64,000 bases of DNA, taken from the NCBI RefSeq assembly GCF_014189535.1, contig NZ_CP050307.1:1116001-1180000 (forward strand), read 5' to 3'. This document shows, piece after piece, positions 1 through 8,586 of the stretch. This DNA is from Rhizobium lusitanum (lineage in GTDB: Bacteria; Pseudomonadota; Alphaproteobacteria; Rhizobiales; Rhizobiaceae). Each line of letters starts with the position of its first letter. Within the stretch, counting starts at the first letter, position 1. The position numbers and the translations under genes were made by a program. The notes below the pieces were generated by a model. The model was not told the origin of the DNA and searched no databases. It saw only the letters and a list, made by a program, of their open reading frames with translations.

Positions 1-223
1 AATCTCGCTGGCCAGTGGGACCGAGTTCAGCCCAGCGCTGAAGGATTTCGGCGGCCAGCGCCATGCCCGAGGCTTCGCCCCGGCTCGACAGAAGCATATT
101 GCACAGGGTTTCGAGCGTCGTCTCCGCTTGAACCGGCTCGGCGCGTGTGCCCACCGCGAGCAGTCTGCGACCGCGATCCGTGATGCTTTGCATCATGTCG
201 CTGAAGAAGGAGATGCCTGCCAT
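1..223 (-). CDS. matA: Malonyl-CoA decarboxylase, N-terminal part (runs off window)
   Basis: Only the first 74 codons are in the window; the gene continues beyond position 1. The ATG (rc of 221-223) has a good ribosome binding site, GGAGGA, about seven bases upstream. The peptide starts MAGISFFSDMMQSITDRGRR and contains LLSSRGEASGMALAAEIL, which I recognise as the helical N-terminal domain of rhizobial malonyl-CoA decarboxylase (malonyl-CoA to acetyl-CoA plus CO2). The divergent neighbour is a GntR regulator, the arrangement known for matR-matABC of Rhizobium. The identification rests on a short fragment plus context; the catalytic domain is not visible. Confidence 0.72.
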   Translation of the reverse strand, partial: MAGISFFSDMMQSITDRGRRLLAVGTRAEPVQAETTLETLCNMLLSSRGEASGMALAAEILQRWAELGPTGQRD

Positions 224-355
224 GTCAGTATCCTCCGGACGAGACGGGATTGGATGGAAACAGCCCTCCCAAGCGTTTCCTGTCCGTCATGATGGCGCCG
301 ATAGGCCGCGCTCATTTGTGTGCGACATATCTATTGTGGTATCGTTGTTAAGTCA

Positions 356-390
356 TCTTGTGCGCAAAGTAAATAATATTGCATACAAGA
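356..390. promoter_or_regulatory. Candidate MatR operator between matA and matR
   Basis: An inverted repeat lies between the divergent genes: TCTTGTGCGCAA (356-367) and TTGCATACAAGA (379-390). The arms agree as TCTTGTnnGCAA / TTGCnnACAAGA around an 11-base AT-rich spacer. A third related half-site, TTTGTGTGCGAC, begins near 315. TCTTGT/ACAAGA half-sites resemble the published MatR operator of Rhizobium, as I recall it. The repeat lies just upstream of matR and within 200 bases of matA, so it could control both. Confidence 0.55.
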
Positions 391-422
391 ATTTGATTTT
401 TGCATTGGAGAACGTGATAAGC

Positions 423-1073
423 ATGTCCGAGAATGTCGTTCAACGCCTGCGCGATGAGATCGAAAACGGCATCATTTCAAACGATTTCGCCCCGGGCGAG
501 CGGTTGGACGAGGTGCAACTGGCCACGCGCTTCGGCGTATCGCGAACGCCGATACGCGAGGCGTTGATGCAGCTGAATGCGATCGGACTGGTGGAAATCC
601 GTCCACGACGCGGCGCAATCGTCATCGATCCGGGGCCGCATCGCATTTTCGAGATGTTCGAGGTGATGGCCGAGATCGAGGGCATGGCCGGCTCGCTGGC
701 GGCGCGGCGGCTGACGGACGCCGATCGCACGGCAATCCTGGCCGCTCATGCCGACTGCAAGCGCTCGTCTTCCGCCGGCGACAGCGACGCCTATTATTAC
801 GACAATGAGCGCTTTCACAGGGCGATCTATGCCGCCAGCCACAATGATTTCCTCTCGGAGCAATGCGTGGCGCTACACCGCCGCCTGCAGCCCTATCGGC
901 GACTTCAACTGCGGGTCCGCAATCGTGTCGCCACGTCCTTTTCCGAACATGACACAGTCGTGGAAGCGCTCTTTGCCGGCGACGCGGAGCGTGCGCGCAC
1001 GCTTCTGCGCCAGCATGTCAGTATCCAGGGCGAGCGCTTCAGCGATCTCGTATCGACCTTGTCGCGCAGGTAG
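423..1073 (+). CDS. matR: GntR-family (FadR/FCD subfamily) regulator, MatR-like
   Basis: A 216-residue DNA-binding regulator. Residues 1-70 form the winged helix-turn-helix (VQLATRFGVSRTPIREALMQ, then GLVEIRPRRGAIV). The rest is an all-helical FCD ligand domain with candidate metal or ligand residues in YYYDNERFHRAIYAAS and, near the end, EHDTVVEAL. I chose the ATG at 423 because the protein begins directly with the DNA-binding domain; the reading frame is open upstream to 147, but that extension has no domain character. It is divergent from the malonyl-CoA decarboxylase gene, so it is most likely the malonate-responsive repressor of the mat operon. The family call is firm; the MatR assignment rests on context. 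Confidence 0.8.
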   Translation: MSENVVQRLRDEIENGIISNDFAPGERLDEVQLATRFGVSRTPIREALMQLNAIGLVEIRPRRGAIVIDPGPHRIFEMFEVMAEIEGMAGSLAARRLTDADRTAILAAHADCKRSSSAGDSDAYYYDNERFHRAIYAASHNDFLSEQCVALHRRLQPYRRLQLRVRNRVATSFSEHDTVVEALFAGDAERARTLLRQHVSIQGERFSDLVSTLSRR

Positions 1074-1189
1074 TCACTCGCGGCGGATGCATCACTTCTT
1101 TGGCAGCGACACGGTGCCGGCTGTATCCTTAACTCGAACTGTGCCATGAAATGCAAAACCTACATGCAACATCTTTGAGTGGTACGGTC

Positions 1190-2212
1190 ATGAAGAAAAT
1201 CGGATTCCTCTCGTTCGGGCACTGGACGCCCTCGCCCCAATCACAGACGCGGTCGGCATCCGACGCGCTTCTGCAATCCATCGACCTTGCCGTCGCGGCT
1301 GAGGAACTGGGGGCGGACGGGGCCTATTTTCGCGTCCATCATTTCGCCCGACAGCTCGCTTCACCCTTCCCGCTGCTGGCAGCCGTCGGCGCCAAGACCA
1401 GCCGCATCGAGATCGGCACGGCTGTCATCGACATGCGCTATGAAAACCCGCTCTACATGGCAGAAGATGCAGGCTCGGCCGATCTCATCGCCGGCGGGCG
1501 TCTGCAGCTCGGCATCAGCCGTGGTTCTCCCGAGCAGGTCATCGACGGATGGCGCCACTTCGGCTATGCACCGCCCGAAGGCGAGAGCGAAGCCGACATG
1601 GCCCGGCGTCATGCGGAAGTCCTGCTCGATGTGCTGCAAGGCGAAGGCTTTGCCCAACCGAACCCACGGCCGATGTTCCCCAATCCTCCGGGCCCCCTGC
1701 GCCTCGAGCCACACTCAGAAGGTCTGCGCGAGCGGATCTGGTGGGGCGCAAGCTCGAATGCCACAGCGCTCTGGGCAGCCAAGCTCGGGATGAACCTGCA
1801 AAGCTCCACGCTCAAGGACGACGAGAGCGGGCTTCCGTTCCACGTCCAGCAAGCCGACCAGATCAGGGTGTATCGCGAAGCATGGAAGGCGGCCGGCCAC
1901 AAGCGCGAGCCGCGCGTGTCGGTCAGCCGCAGCATCTTCGCGCTGGTGACGGATCGAGACCGCGCCTACTTCGGAAATGGCAACCAGGGTGAAGACAAAA
2001 TCGGCTTCATCGACGACAAGACCCGGGCGATCTTCGGCCGCAGCTATGCGGCCGAACCCGAAGCTCTGATCAAGGAACTGGCAGAGGACGAAGCCATAGC
2101 GGAAGCCGACACGCTGCTCCTAACCGTCCCGAACCAGCTCGGCGTGGATTACAACGTGCATGTGATCGAGGCGATCCTGGCTCACGTCGCCCCCGCCCTC
2201 GGCTGGCGCTAG
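1190..2212 (+). CDS. LLM-class flavin-dependent oxidoreductase (luciferase-like)
   Basis: A 340-residue bacterial luciferase-like monooxygenase. It starts MKKIGFLSFGHW, the usual first beta strand of this TIM barrel, followed by GADGAYFRVHHFARQ and ASPFPLLAAVGAKTSRIEIG, the family core motif, and GGRLQLGISRGSPEQ. These enzymes use FMNH2 and O2 or act as F420/FMN reductases; the substrate cannot be read from the sequence. The frame is open from 1151, but the 1190 ATG matches family N-termini. It stands alone between matR and an opposite-strand peptidase gene, with no obvious operon partner. Confidence 0.85.
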   Translation: MKKIGFLSFGHWTPSPQSQTRSASDALLQSIDLAVAAEELGADGAYFRVHHFARQLASPFPLLAAVGAKTSRIEIGTAVIDMRYENPLYMAEDAGSADLIAGGRLQLGISRGSPEQVIDGWRHFGYAPPEGESEADMARRHAEVLLDVLQGEGFAQPNPRPMFPNPPGPLRLEPHSEGLRERIWWGASSNATALWAAKLGMNLQSSTLKDDESGLPFHVQQADQIRVYREAWKAAGHKREPRVSVSRSIFALVTDRDRAYFGNGNQGEDKIGFIDDKTRAIFGRSYAAEPEALIKELAEDEAIAEADTLLLTVPNQLGVDYNVHVIEAILAHVAPALGWR

Positions 2213-2249
2213 CGCCAGCCACGGACTGAGGCTCGCCGGCCGGCGCATC

Positions 2250-3431
2250 TCATTGGTCGAGATAACGCTCCGTCAGGCGAGCCCACATGGCGGCCCCAAC
2301 CGTCAGGCTTTCGTCGGCAAAATCATATTTGGCACTGTGCAGGATTGCCGAATTGACGCCATTGCCGAGGCGGAGAAAACTACCCGGTCTGTGCTCGAGA
2401 TAATGCGAAAAATCCTCGCTGCCGGGAATGAGCGCGCAGGTGCCGACCTTCTCGGCGCCGACAAGCTCCTCGGCGACAGCGCGGGCAAATTCCGTTTCCT
2501 TTTCGGAGTTCACGACGACGGGATGGCCATGCGCGTAGTCGATGGCAACCTGGGCTCCGTATCCTTCCGCCACCGCTTCCGACAATTTCCGGATCCGCGC
2601 CTCAAGGAGCTGGCGCACCTTCGGATCGAAGGAACGGATGCTGAGCAGCATCTTCGCGCTTTCCGGAATGACGTTTGCCGCTTCGCCCGCATGGATAGAA
2701 CCAACGGTGATCACGGCCGTCTGCGTCGGGTCGATGCTGCGGGAAACGACCGACTGCAAGGCAACGACGAGATTGCAGGCAACGACGACCGGATCGATGG
2801 TCAGATGCGGACGCGAGGCATGCCCGCCCTTACCCGTAATCGTGATCTCCGCCGTGTCGGCCGCAGCCATTAGCGGGCCGGAGCGCATCAGCCATGTGCC
2901 CTCGGGAGCGCCCGGATGATTATGCAGGCCGAAGATCGCGTCACACGGAAAGCGCGCGAAAAGACCATCATCGATCATCGCCTGGGCGCCGCTCCTCGCA
3001 CCGGCCTCTTCGGCGGGCTGGAAGATAAAGTTCACCGTGCCGTTGAAGCGGCGGGTGCGCGCCAGATATTCGGCCGCGCCAAGCAACATCGTCGTGTGGC
3101 CATCATGACCGCAGGCATGCATCTTTCCCGGAACGCGGCTAGCATAGGGCTTGCCGGTCTGCTCGTTGATCGGCAGCGCATCCATGTCGGCGCGGATGGC
3201 GATGCTCTTCGTCCCTGCACCGGCCTTCAGGCGGGCGACGACGCCGTGCCCTCCGACATTGCGGTGAACTTCGTAGCCCCAGGCCTCCAGCTTCTCAGCC
3301 ACGAAACGGGCGGTCTCGGCTTCCTCGAAAGACAGTTCGGGATTGGCGTGAAGATGCTGCCGGATACCGGTGAGCTCAGCTTTCATCGGTTCGAAATCCG
3401 AGAGGCGGGCGAAGTCGTTGTCGAGGGTCAT
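2250..3431 (-). CDS. M20-family amidohydrolase/peptidase (hippurate hydrolase or N-acyl amino acid deacylase type)
   Basis: About 393 residues of a di-zinc M20D amidohydrolase. Visible motifs: RQHLHANPELSFEE, the metal motif MHACGHDGHTTMLLGAAEYL, FQPAEEAGARSGAQ with the catalytic glutamates, GLHNHP, and the dimerisation-domain signature GKGGHASRPHLTIDP; a late metal His sits in GSEDFSHYL. The family releases an acyl or amide group from N-acyl amino acids, hippurate or indole-amino-acid conjugates. The ATG at 3431 has GGAA upstream; an in-frame ATG at 3452 would add seven residues. It is the last gene of the operon with the ABC transporter at 3512-6134, so it probably hydrolyses the imported compound in the cytoplasm. 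Confidence 0.87.
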   Translation of the reverse strand: MTLDNDFARLSDFEPMKAELTGIRQHLHANPELSFEEAETARFVAEKLEAWGYEVHRNVGGHGVVARLKAGAGTKSIAIRADMDALPINEQTGKPYASRVPGKMHACGHDGHTTMLLGAAEYLARTRRFNGTVNFIFQPAEEAGARSGAQAMIDDGLFARFPCDAIFGLHNHPGAPEGTWLMRSGPLMAAADTAEITITGKGGHASRPHLTIDPVVVACNLVVALQSVVSRSIDPTQTAVITVGSIHAGEAANVIPESAKMLLSIRSFDPKVRQLLEARIRKLSEAVAEGYGAQVAIDYAHGHPVVVNSEKETEFARAVAEELVGAEKVGTCALIPGSEDFSHYLEHRPGSFLRLGNGVNSAILHSAKYDFADESLTVGAAMWARLTERYLDQ

Positions 3432-3511
3432 GGCTGTTCCAGTGGTTTGCATGAGCGCTACGCCAGCCCCAATGAGGCCGACGGTCTTGCATCTGATCGA
3501 GAGCCGCCGCG

Positions 3512-4291
3512 CTAGATGAAGCGCGACAGGAAGCTTCTGGTTCGTGGATGCTGAGGGTTGCCGAGCACATCGTCCGGCTTGCCTTGCTCGACGACCTTGC
3601 CGCCATCCATGAAGACGACGCGGTCGGCCGCTTCGCGGGCAAAGCCGATCTCATGGGTGACGACGATCATCGTCAGCCCCTGCTTGGCGAGATCCCGCAT
3701 GGTGGCAAGCACCTCGCCGACGAGTTCCGGATCGAGCGCGGATGTCGGCTCATCGAAGAGCATCAGCGTCGGCTTGATTGCCAGCGCCCGGGCAATCGCC
3801 ACCCGCTGCTGCTGGCCGCCTGAGAGCTGGCGCGGGTAATTATCGGCCTTGGCGGAAAGTCCGACCCGCTCCAGGAGGACGCGCGCGTTCTCGATCGCCT
3901 TGGCGCGGCTTTCTCCGTGGATGCCGACCGGCGCCTCGATGATGTTCTGCAGCACCGTCATGTGCGGATAGAGATTGAACTGCTGGAACACCATACCGAT
4001 CTTGCGCCGCTGCAGGGTGATCGCATGGTTGGACAGGCGCTCCAGCCGGCCCTTTCGAAAGCGATAGCCGATCTGCTCCCCATCCACCTCGATCGATCCG
4101 CGATCGATGGCTTCCAGATGGTTGATGCAACGCAGGAATGTCGACTTTCCGGATCCGGACGGTCCGAGAATAACCACCACTTCCCCCGGCGCGACATCGA
4201 GATCGATGCCTTTCAGCACTTCGAGATGATCGAAAGACTTGTGGACGTTGCGCGCGCGGACAAGCGGCGCCCCGGTCGCGATCGCACTCAT
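3512..4291 (-). CDS. Polar amino-acid-type ABC transporter, ATP-binding protein
   Basis: A 259-residue ABC ATPase of the HisP/GlnQ class. Walker A GPSGSGKST lies near residue 44, the Q-loop in VFQQFNLYPHMTV, the signature LSGGQQQRVAIARAL, Walker B LMLFDEPTSALD and the switch His in VTHEIGF. FNLYPHMTV and SALDPELVGEV are typical of polar amino acid uptake systems. Its ATG overlaps the stop of the upstream permease gene by four bases, indicating translational coupling. Substrate is unknown; the linked amidohydrolase suggests an amino acid conjugate. Confidence 0.93.
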   Translation of the reverse strand: MSAIATGAPLVRARNVHKSFDHLEVLKGIDLDVAPGEVVVILGPSGSGKSTFLRCINHLEAIDRGSIEVDGEQIGYRFRKGRLERLSNHAITLQRRKIGMVFQQFNLYPHMTVLQNIIEAPVGIHGESRAKAIENARVLLERVGLSAKADNYPRQLSGGQQQRVAIARALAIKPTLMLFDEPTSALDPELVGEVLATMRDLAKQGLTMIVVTHEIGFAREAADRVVFMDGGKVVEQGKPDDVLGNPQHPRTRSFLSRFI

Positions 4292-5247
4292 TGGCCTGCC
4301 TCCTGCGCTACAATCTGGGACGGGGTCGGTGCAGCCAGCGCGATTTCCTTCACAGGCTTGGCACCGCCGGAACGGCGCTCACCACGGCCGTAATAACGCT
4401 CGATATAACTCTGGCCGACATTCAGCACCGAGGTGATCAGCAGATACCAGATGACGGCGACCAGCAGCATCGGCACGACTTCGAACGTGCGATTATAGAT
4501 CGACTGGACCGAATAGAGCAGATCCGCCATGGCGATGACGCTGACGAGCGAGGTCGCCTTGATCATGCTGATCAGCTGATTGCCAGTGGGAGGCACGATC
4601 GAACGCATGGCCTGCGGGATGATGATGCGGCTCAGCGCTCGGGCGCGTGTCATTCCGAAGGCCTCCGCAGTCTCGAATTGCCCCCTGTCGACGGAGAGCA
4701 GGCCGCCGCGAATGATCTCCGCCATATAGGCCGCCTCATTCAGGGCCAAACCGGCGATTGCCGCGGTCATCGGGCTGATGACCGAGTTCGTATCCCAGCT
4801 CACGAAGGTGGGGCCGAAGGGAATGCCGATCGAAAGCGTCGGGAACAGCGTTGAAAGATTGTACCAGAAGATCAGCTGCACAAGCAGCGGCGTGCCCCGG
4901 AAGAACCAGATAAAGAGGGAGGCCAGCGTATTTGCCAGCCGGTCCTTCGATAGTCTGGCGATTGCCAGCAGCAGGCCAAGCACGATGCCGAACGCCATGG
5001 CAACGACCGTCAGGCCAAGCGACACATAGAGGCCACTGATGACGGTCGGATCGAAGAAATAATGCGCCACGACCGGCCAGCCGAAATTCTCGTTGCCGGC
5101 AACCGACCAGGCGAAATAGGCCGCTATCGCCAGCGTGACGACCCAGGCCGCCAGACGGCCCAACGGAAAAGGGCTATGGGCGTTGGCCACATCCAGGGCA
5201 TTCGCATCACCCACTGATGATGCGATCTTGTCGGTCGCCGTGCTCAT
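4288..5247 (-). CDS. Polar amino-acid-type ABC transporter, permease
   Basis: A 319-residue inner-membrane permease of the HisMQ family. After an N-terminal tail of about 30 residues come hydrophobic segments starting WVVTLAIAAYFAWSV, then ISGLYVSLGLTVVAMAFGIVL. The EAA-type cytoplasmic loop that docks on the ATPase reads EAAYMAEIIRGGLLSVDRGQ...EAFGMTRARAL. SIIIPQ-type motif IIIPQAMRSIVPPTGNQ follows. It seems to serve as the only permease, so it should homodimerise. It overlaps the neighbouring genes by four bases at both ends. Confidence 0.93.
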   Translation of the reverse strand: MSTATDKIASSVGDANALDVANAHSPFPLGRLAAWVVTLAIAAYFAWSVAGNENFGWPVVAHYFFDPTVISGLYVSLGLTVVAMAFGIVLGLLLAIARLSKDRLANTLASLFIWFFRGTPLLVQLIFWYNLSTLFPTLSIGIPFGPTFVSWDTNSVISPMTAAIAGLALNEAAYMAEIIRGGLLSVDRGQFETAEAFGMTRARALSRIIIPQAMRSIVPPTGNQLISMIKATSLVSVIAMADLLYSVQSIYNRTFEVVPMLLVAVIWYLLITSVLNVGQSYIERYYGRGERRSGGAKPVKEIALAAPTPSQIVAQEAGQ

Positions 5248-6134
5248 TTCGGTAACGTCCCGCCGAGGTTGATACCCGGCTCCTTGATCATATTGTTCTC
5301 AAGGCCCCACTTCTTCATGATCGCGGCATAGGCGCCATTGTCCATCAGAAGCTTGACGGCATCCCGCAGGACTGGACCGAGCGGCGAACCCTTCGGTACG
5401 ACAGCGCCTTGGTAGAGATCCTCGAAGCCATTCTTCTGGCCGACGCCCGTCAGTTCAAGCTGGCCATTTGCCTGCGAGACGAAATAGGTGAGCGGCGCCT
5501 GCGACGAGAAGAAGGCATCCGACCGCTTGGAGCGTACCGCAAGGATGGAGCTGGGCTGATCGGTAAAGGACTGAACCTCGATCGCATCCTTGCCGTCGGT
5601 CTTGCACTTCTCGGCCTGGACCTGGATGACCCTCTCGGCGGAACCGCCCGCCATGACGGCGATACGCTTGCCGCAGGCCGTATCGAGCGAGGTGATGCCT
5701 TTCGGATTGCCCTTCTGGACAGAGAAAACGACGAATTCCTGAACCCAGTCGACAAAATCATTCGCCTCTTCGCGGCTCTTGAAATCGCCCACCGGGCCGA
5801 AGGCAAACTGATAGCGGCCGGAATTGATGCCGGCGAGCAAAGCGGGCAAACCGCCGACCGTCTCATGCGCGATCTTCAAGCCGAGCACTTCGCCGATGGC
5901 ATCGGTCAGATCGGCGCTTGCGCCGGTCAATTCAGTGCCGGTGACGATCTCATAGGGAGGAAACGAGCCGTTGTTGACGGAAATCATCTTGCCGGCGGTA
6001 CGGATGCTCTCGGGCAGCTTGGCCCGCAGCTCCTCGTTCACCGATAGCTTTGGAAGGCCGGCATCCTGCGCGAACGCAGAGCCCGAGATCATCAGGCTTG
6101 CCAGGGCAAGGTAAGTTACTTTCTTCAACGACAT
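5244..6134 (-). CDS. Periplasmic substrate-binding protein of the amino-acid-type ABC transporter
   Basis: A 296-residue solute-binding protein of the SBP_bac_3 (family 3) type. A Sec signal peptide (MSLKKVTYLALASLM...GSAFAQ) is cleaved near residue 22. The first lobe begins with SVNNGSFPPYEIVTGTELTGASADL, the standard ligand-pocket opening of this family. DKAVTLLMDNG-type C-terminal sequence (DAVKLLMDNGAYAAIMKKWG) is also typical. It is first of the three coupled transporter genes and lies downstream of a PBP-fold decarboxylase-like gene. The ligand is not determinable by eye. Confidence 0.9.
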   Translation of the reverse strand: MSLKKVTYLALASLMISGSAFAQDAGLPKLSVNEELRAKLPESIRTAGKMISVNNGSFPPYEIVTGTELTGASADLTDAIGEVLGLKIAHETVGGLPALLAGINSGRYQFAFGPVGDFKSREEANDFVDWVQEFVVFSVQKGNPKGITSLDTACGKRIAVMAGGSAERVIQVQAEKCKTDGKDAIEVQSFTDQPSSILAVRSKRSDAFFSSQAPLTYFVSQANGQLELTGVGQKNGFEDLYQGAVVPKGSPLGPVLRDAVKLLMDNGAYAAIMKKWGLENNMIKEPGINLGGTLPK

Positions 6135-6170
6135 GCTCGTTCCCCTTTTTTGGTTTGTATTCCTTAAGCG

Positions 6171-7163
6171 TCAGCCGGCAGCCTTGGCGTCGATGCGGCT
6201 GCCATCGGTGTCGAACTGAAAGAGCTCCTCCGGCGTCAATCGCCGGGGCAGGATACCCTGCACATGCAGCTCATTGGCAAAATCATGGATCATGGTGCGA
6301 TTGACCGCAAAGCCGCTCGCATCCCAGCCCTGCGGCAGCTCGACCGACGACTTCAGAAGTTCATCGAACATCCAGGGCGTTGTCTCGGCATACTTGCGCC
6401 GTTTGCTGAGCCAGACGCGCTGGGATTCGTCGATCAGCGCGCTGAGCTCAGCGATCACCCAGGGATGCTCGGCAACGAAGCCAGCCTTCAGGCCAATGAG
6501 ATGCATGCCGGGGACATAGCCCACGTCGTCGAAATATCGACGTTCGGCACCGCGAAAGTCGGAAAGAACCTGCCGGAAGGGCGAGTCCTCTGCAAAATAG
6601 CCGTCCGGCATGAATGGCGTAAAAATCGCGTCCAGTTCGCCATCCCTCAGAAGGTCGATCATGGGCCGCTCGCCGGGTGCGGCCTCGATGCGGCCGGGAC
6701 GGCCGAAGCCATCGAGACGATCGACTATCGGATGCGCCTCGGTCAGCCGGCCCGCATACCACATCGCATCCTCGACACCGACGCCCTCGCGGCGAAGTGC
6801 TGCCCGGGTCCAGGTATTACCGGAATCGCGCCAGCCGGTAACGCCGATACGCTTGCCCGCCAGATGACCCAGCTCGGTGATCGGGCTGTCCTTGGTCGTG
6901 ATGACACAACGGTGGCGAAAGCCGCGCATGATGAAATTCGGAATACCCACGACGCTCTCGTCGCCATCGATGCAAAGCTGCGTATAGCGGCTGAACGACA
7001 TTTCCGCCGCATCATAGGCATCGCTCTTTCCGACGTGCGAAACCAGGGTACCGATCCTGTCCACCTTGATGTCGAGCTTTGGAGAGGAGACGTCGCCGAG
7101 GACGAGCGGCGTCATGTAGTCCCAGTCACGAAGGGCAAGGCGGAGAGTCAGAGGCATGGACAT
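6171..7163 (-). CDS. PBP-fold protein similar to 4,5-dihydroxyphthalate decarboxylase
   Basis: A 330-residue protein without a signal peptide, starting LRLALRDWDYMTPLVLGDV. Phrases such as AEMSFSRYTQLCIDGDESVVGIPNFIMRGFRHRC, GKRIGVTGWRDSGNTWTRA and DAIFTPFMPDGYF match the Pht5/4,5-dihydroxyphthalate decarboxylase family, whose members have the type 2 periplasmic-binding fold but act in the cytoplasm. It is the first gene of the minus-strand operon, ahead of the ABC transporter and amidohydrolase. It may be a decarboxylase for the imported compound, or an unusual soluble binding protein; sequence reading cannot decide between them. Confidence 0.7.
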   Translation of the reverse strand: MSMPLTLRLALRDWDYMTPLVLGDVSSPKLDIKVDRIGTLVSHVGKSDAYDAAEMSFSRYTQLCIDGDESVVGIPNFIMRGFRHRCVITTKDSPITELGHLAGKRIGVTGWRDSGNTWTRAALRREGVGVEDAMWYAGRLTEAHPIVDRLDGFGRPGRIEAAPGERPMIDLLRDGELDAIFTPFMPDGYFAEDSPFRQVLSDFRGAERRYFDDVGYVPGMHLIGLKAGFVAEHPWVIAELSALIDESQRVWLSKRRKYAETTPWMFDELLKSSVELPQGWDASGFAVNRTMIHDFANELHVQGILPRRLTPEELFQFDTDGSRIDAKAAG

Positions 7164-7196
7164 TCACTCGCTGAAATCTTGTTTTCGAAGTGAATA

Positions 7197-7242
7197 AATG
7201 TTCAAATTAAGCTGATCAAATGTTATTACGTTATTGAACATT
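7197..7242. promoter_or_regulatory. Candidate operators between the Pht5-like operon and the MocR gene
   Basis: The AT-rich divergent region has a perfect 9-base inverted repeat, AATGTTCAA (7197-7205) and TTGAACATT (7234-7242). Between the arms lies a second near-palindrome, AAATGT-TATT-ACGTTA (7218-7233). MocR-type activators often bind repeats in such divergent regions, so either element could be the operator for the neighbouring regulator. The assignment is inference from position and symmetry. Confidence 0.4.
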
Positions 7243-7257
7243 AAATATGGCGCGAAA

Positions 7258-8586
7258 ATGAGCGAAGACAAAACCGCAGGCTGGTTTGCCGAAAAATTGA
7301 GCGACAGAACCATTCGGGGAATCGCCATTGGAACCAGTGCCTTGATCCGAGCAGGCGCCCTGCCGGTCGGCACGAAGCTGCCACCCATCCGCGATCTCGC
7401 CTTCGCGCTCGGCATCAGCCCCGCCACCATCTCGGAAGCCTGGAGCGAACTCAGGCGCCAGAAGATCATCAGCGGACGGGGTCGCAACGGCACCTGGGTC
7501 AGCGGCGATCGCTTCGTTGCCAAACCAGCACGACTGGCAAGCAACGGACATTACGGCGAGGATGTCCTCGACCTCACCGCTGCCGTACCGGACGTCAGGC
7601 TGCTCCCGAAGCTGGCGGAGGCAATGGCCTACGGCGCCTCGGCGGAAAACCTCAACAGCTATGAGCGCAACCGCATCCTGCCGGAGCTGGAAGCGGCGAT
7701 GCGCAAGACCTGGCCCTATGAGCCTGAGGCGTTTCTCGCGACGAATGGCGGCTACAACGCCGTCTATACGCTGGCGCACGCTCTGATCGCGCCGGGAGAA
7801 ACGGTCGCGATCGAAGACCCGACAGGCATGCGCCTTCTGGACATTTTCGAAGATCGCGGCGCGCGCATCATCCCGGTACAATGCGATGCCGAGGGGCCCC
7901 TGCCTTCATCATTACAAGCGGCGATGGAACATCGGCCTGTAGCCTTCATCTTCCAGCCGCGCCTGCATTCAGTCACCGGTCAGACCGTCAGCCGGCAGCG
8001 CATGGACGCTCTGGAGAACATCCTCAGAGACACCGATACGCTGATCGTCGAGGATGACGGCATGGGCGACATCTCCGCCGCACCGCGCCATTCGCTCGGG
8101 CACCGTTTTCCCGAACGGGTAATCCACATATTCTCGTTTTCGAAGACGCATGGGCCGGATTTGCGTCTCGCCGTACTCTCAAGCTCGCGGGCAATCGTCG
8201 AGCAGATCCAGTCCTACCGAAGCTTCAGCGCCGGCTGGACGAGCCGCATCCTGCAAGCCGCGACCGCCTGGCTGCTACGTGACGAGGCAACGCAGGATAC
8301 GCTGCAGCACGCACGCGCCATCTATCAGACCCGACGCGACAATCTCATCGACGCGCTCCGGGACAAGGGCATCGATGCGGTGCATGGACACGGTCTTTGC
8401 GCCTGGATTCCCGTCTCCTCCGAACCCTTCGCAATGGTAACCTTGGCTGCGCGCGGCATTGCCGTTCATCCCGGCGCGAAATTCTCCAACCTGCCGAGCA
8501 ATCATCTGCGGGTCGCGACCGCCACCCTCACAGACCGCTGCGAGGAGGTTGCAAACTCGATTGCGCTGTCCGCTGTTTATGACTGA
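7258..8586 (+). CDS. MocR-family (GntR HTH plus aminotransferase domain) transcription factor
   Basis: About 442 residues. Residues 1-75 are a GntR winged helix (TKLPPIRDLAFALGISPATISEAWSEL, then GRGRNGTWVSG). The remainder is a class I aminotransferase fold with the PLP-lysine motif IFSFSKTHGPDLRLAV and the aspartate in EDPTGM. MocR proteins bind PLP or a PLP adduct and usually activate a divergent operon, here the transporter/amidohydrolase genes at 2250-7163. An upstream in-frame TTG at 7234 exists, but it lies inside the inverted repeat, so I prefer the ATG at 7258. The 3' end overlaps the convergent methyltransferase gene by ten bases. Confidence 0.88.
   Translation: MSEDKTAGWFAEKLSDRTIRGIAIGTSALIRAGALPVGTKLPPIRDLAFALGISPATISEAWSELRRQKIISGRGRNGTWVSGDRFVAKPARLASNGHYGEDVLDLTAAVPDVRLLPKLAEAMAYGASAENLNSYERNRILPELEAAMRKTWPYEPEAFLATNGGYNAVYTLAHALIAPGETVAIEDPTGMRLLDIFEDRGARIIPVQCDAEGPLPSSLQAAMEHRPVAFIFQPRLHSVTGQTVSRQRMDALENILRDTDTLIVEDDGMGDISAAPRHSLGHRFPERVIHIFSFSKTHGPDLRLAVLSSSRAIVEQIQSYRSFSAGWTSRILQAATAWLLRDEATQDTLQHARAIYQTRRDNLIDALRDKGIDAVHGHGLCAWIPVSSEPFAMVTLAARGIAVHPGAKFSNLPSNHLRVATATLTDRCEEVANSIALSAVYD

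Noticed and set aside
4386..4402. GTAATAAC core similar to the intergenic palindromes
   Set aside because: It lies inside the permease coding sequence (Tyr-Tyr codons) and has no symmetric flanks.
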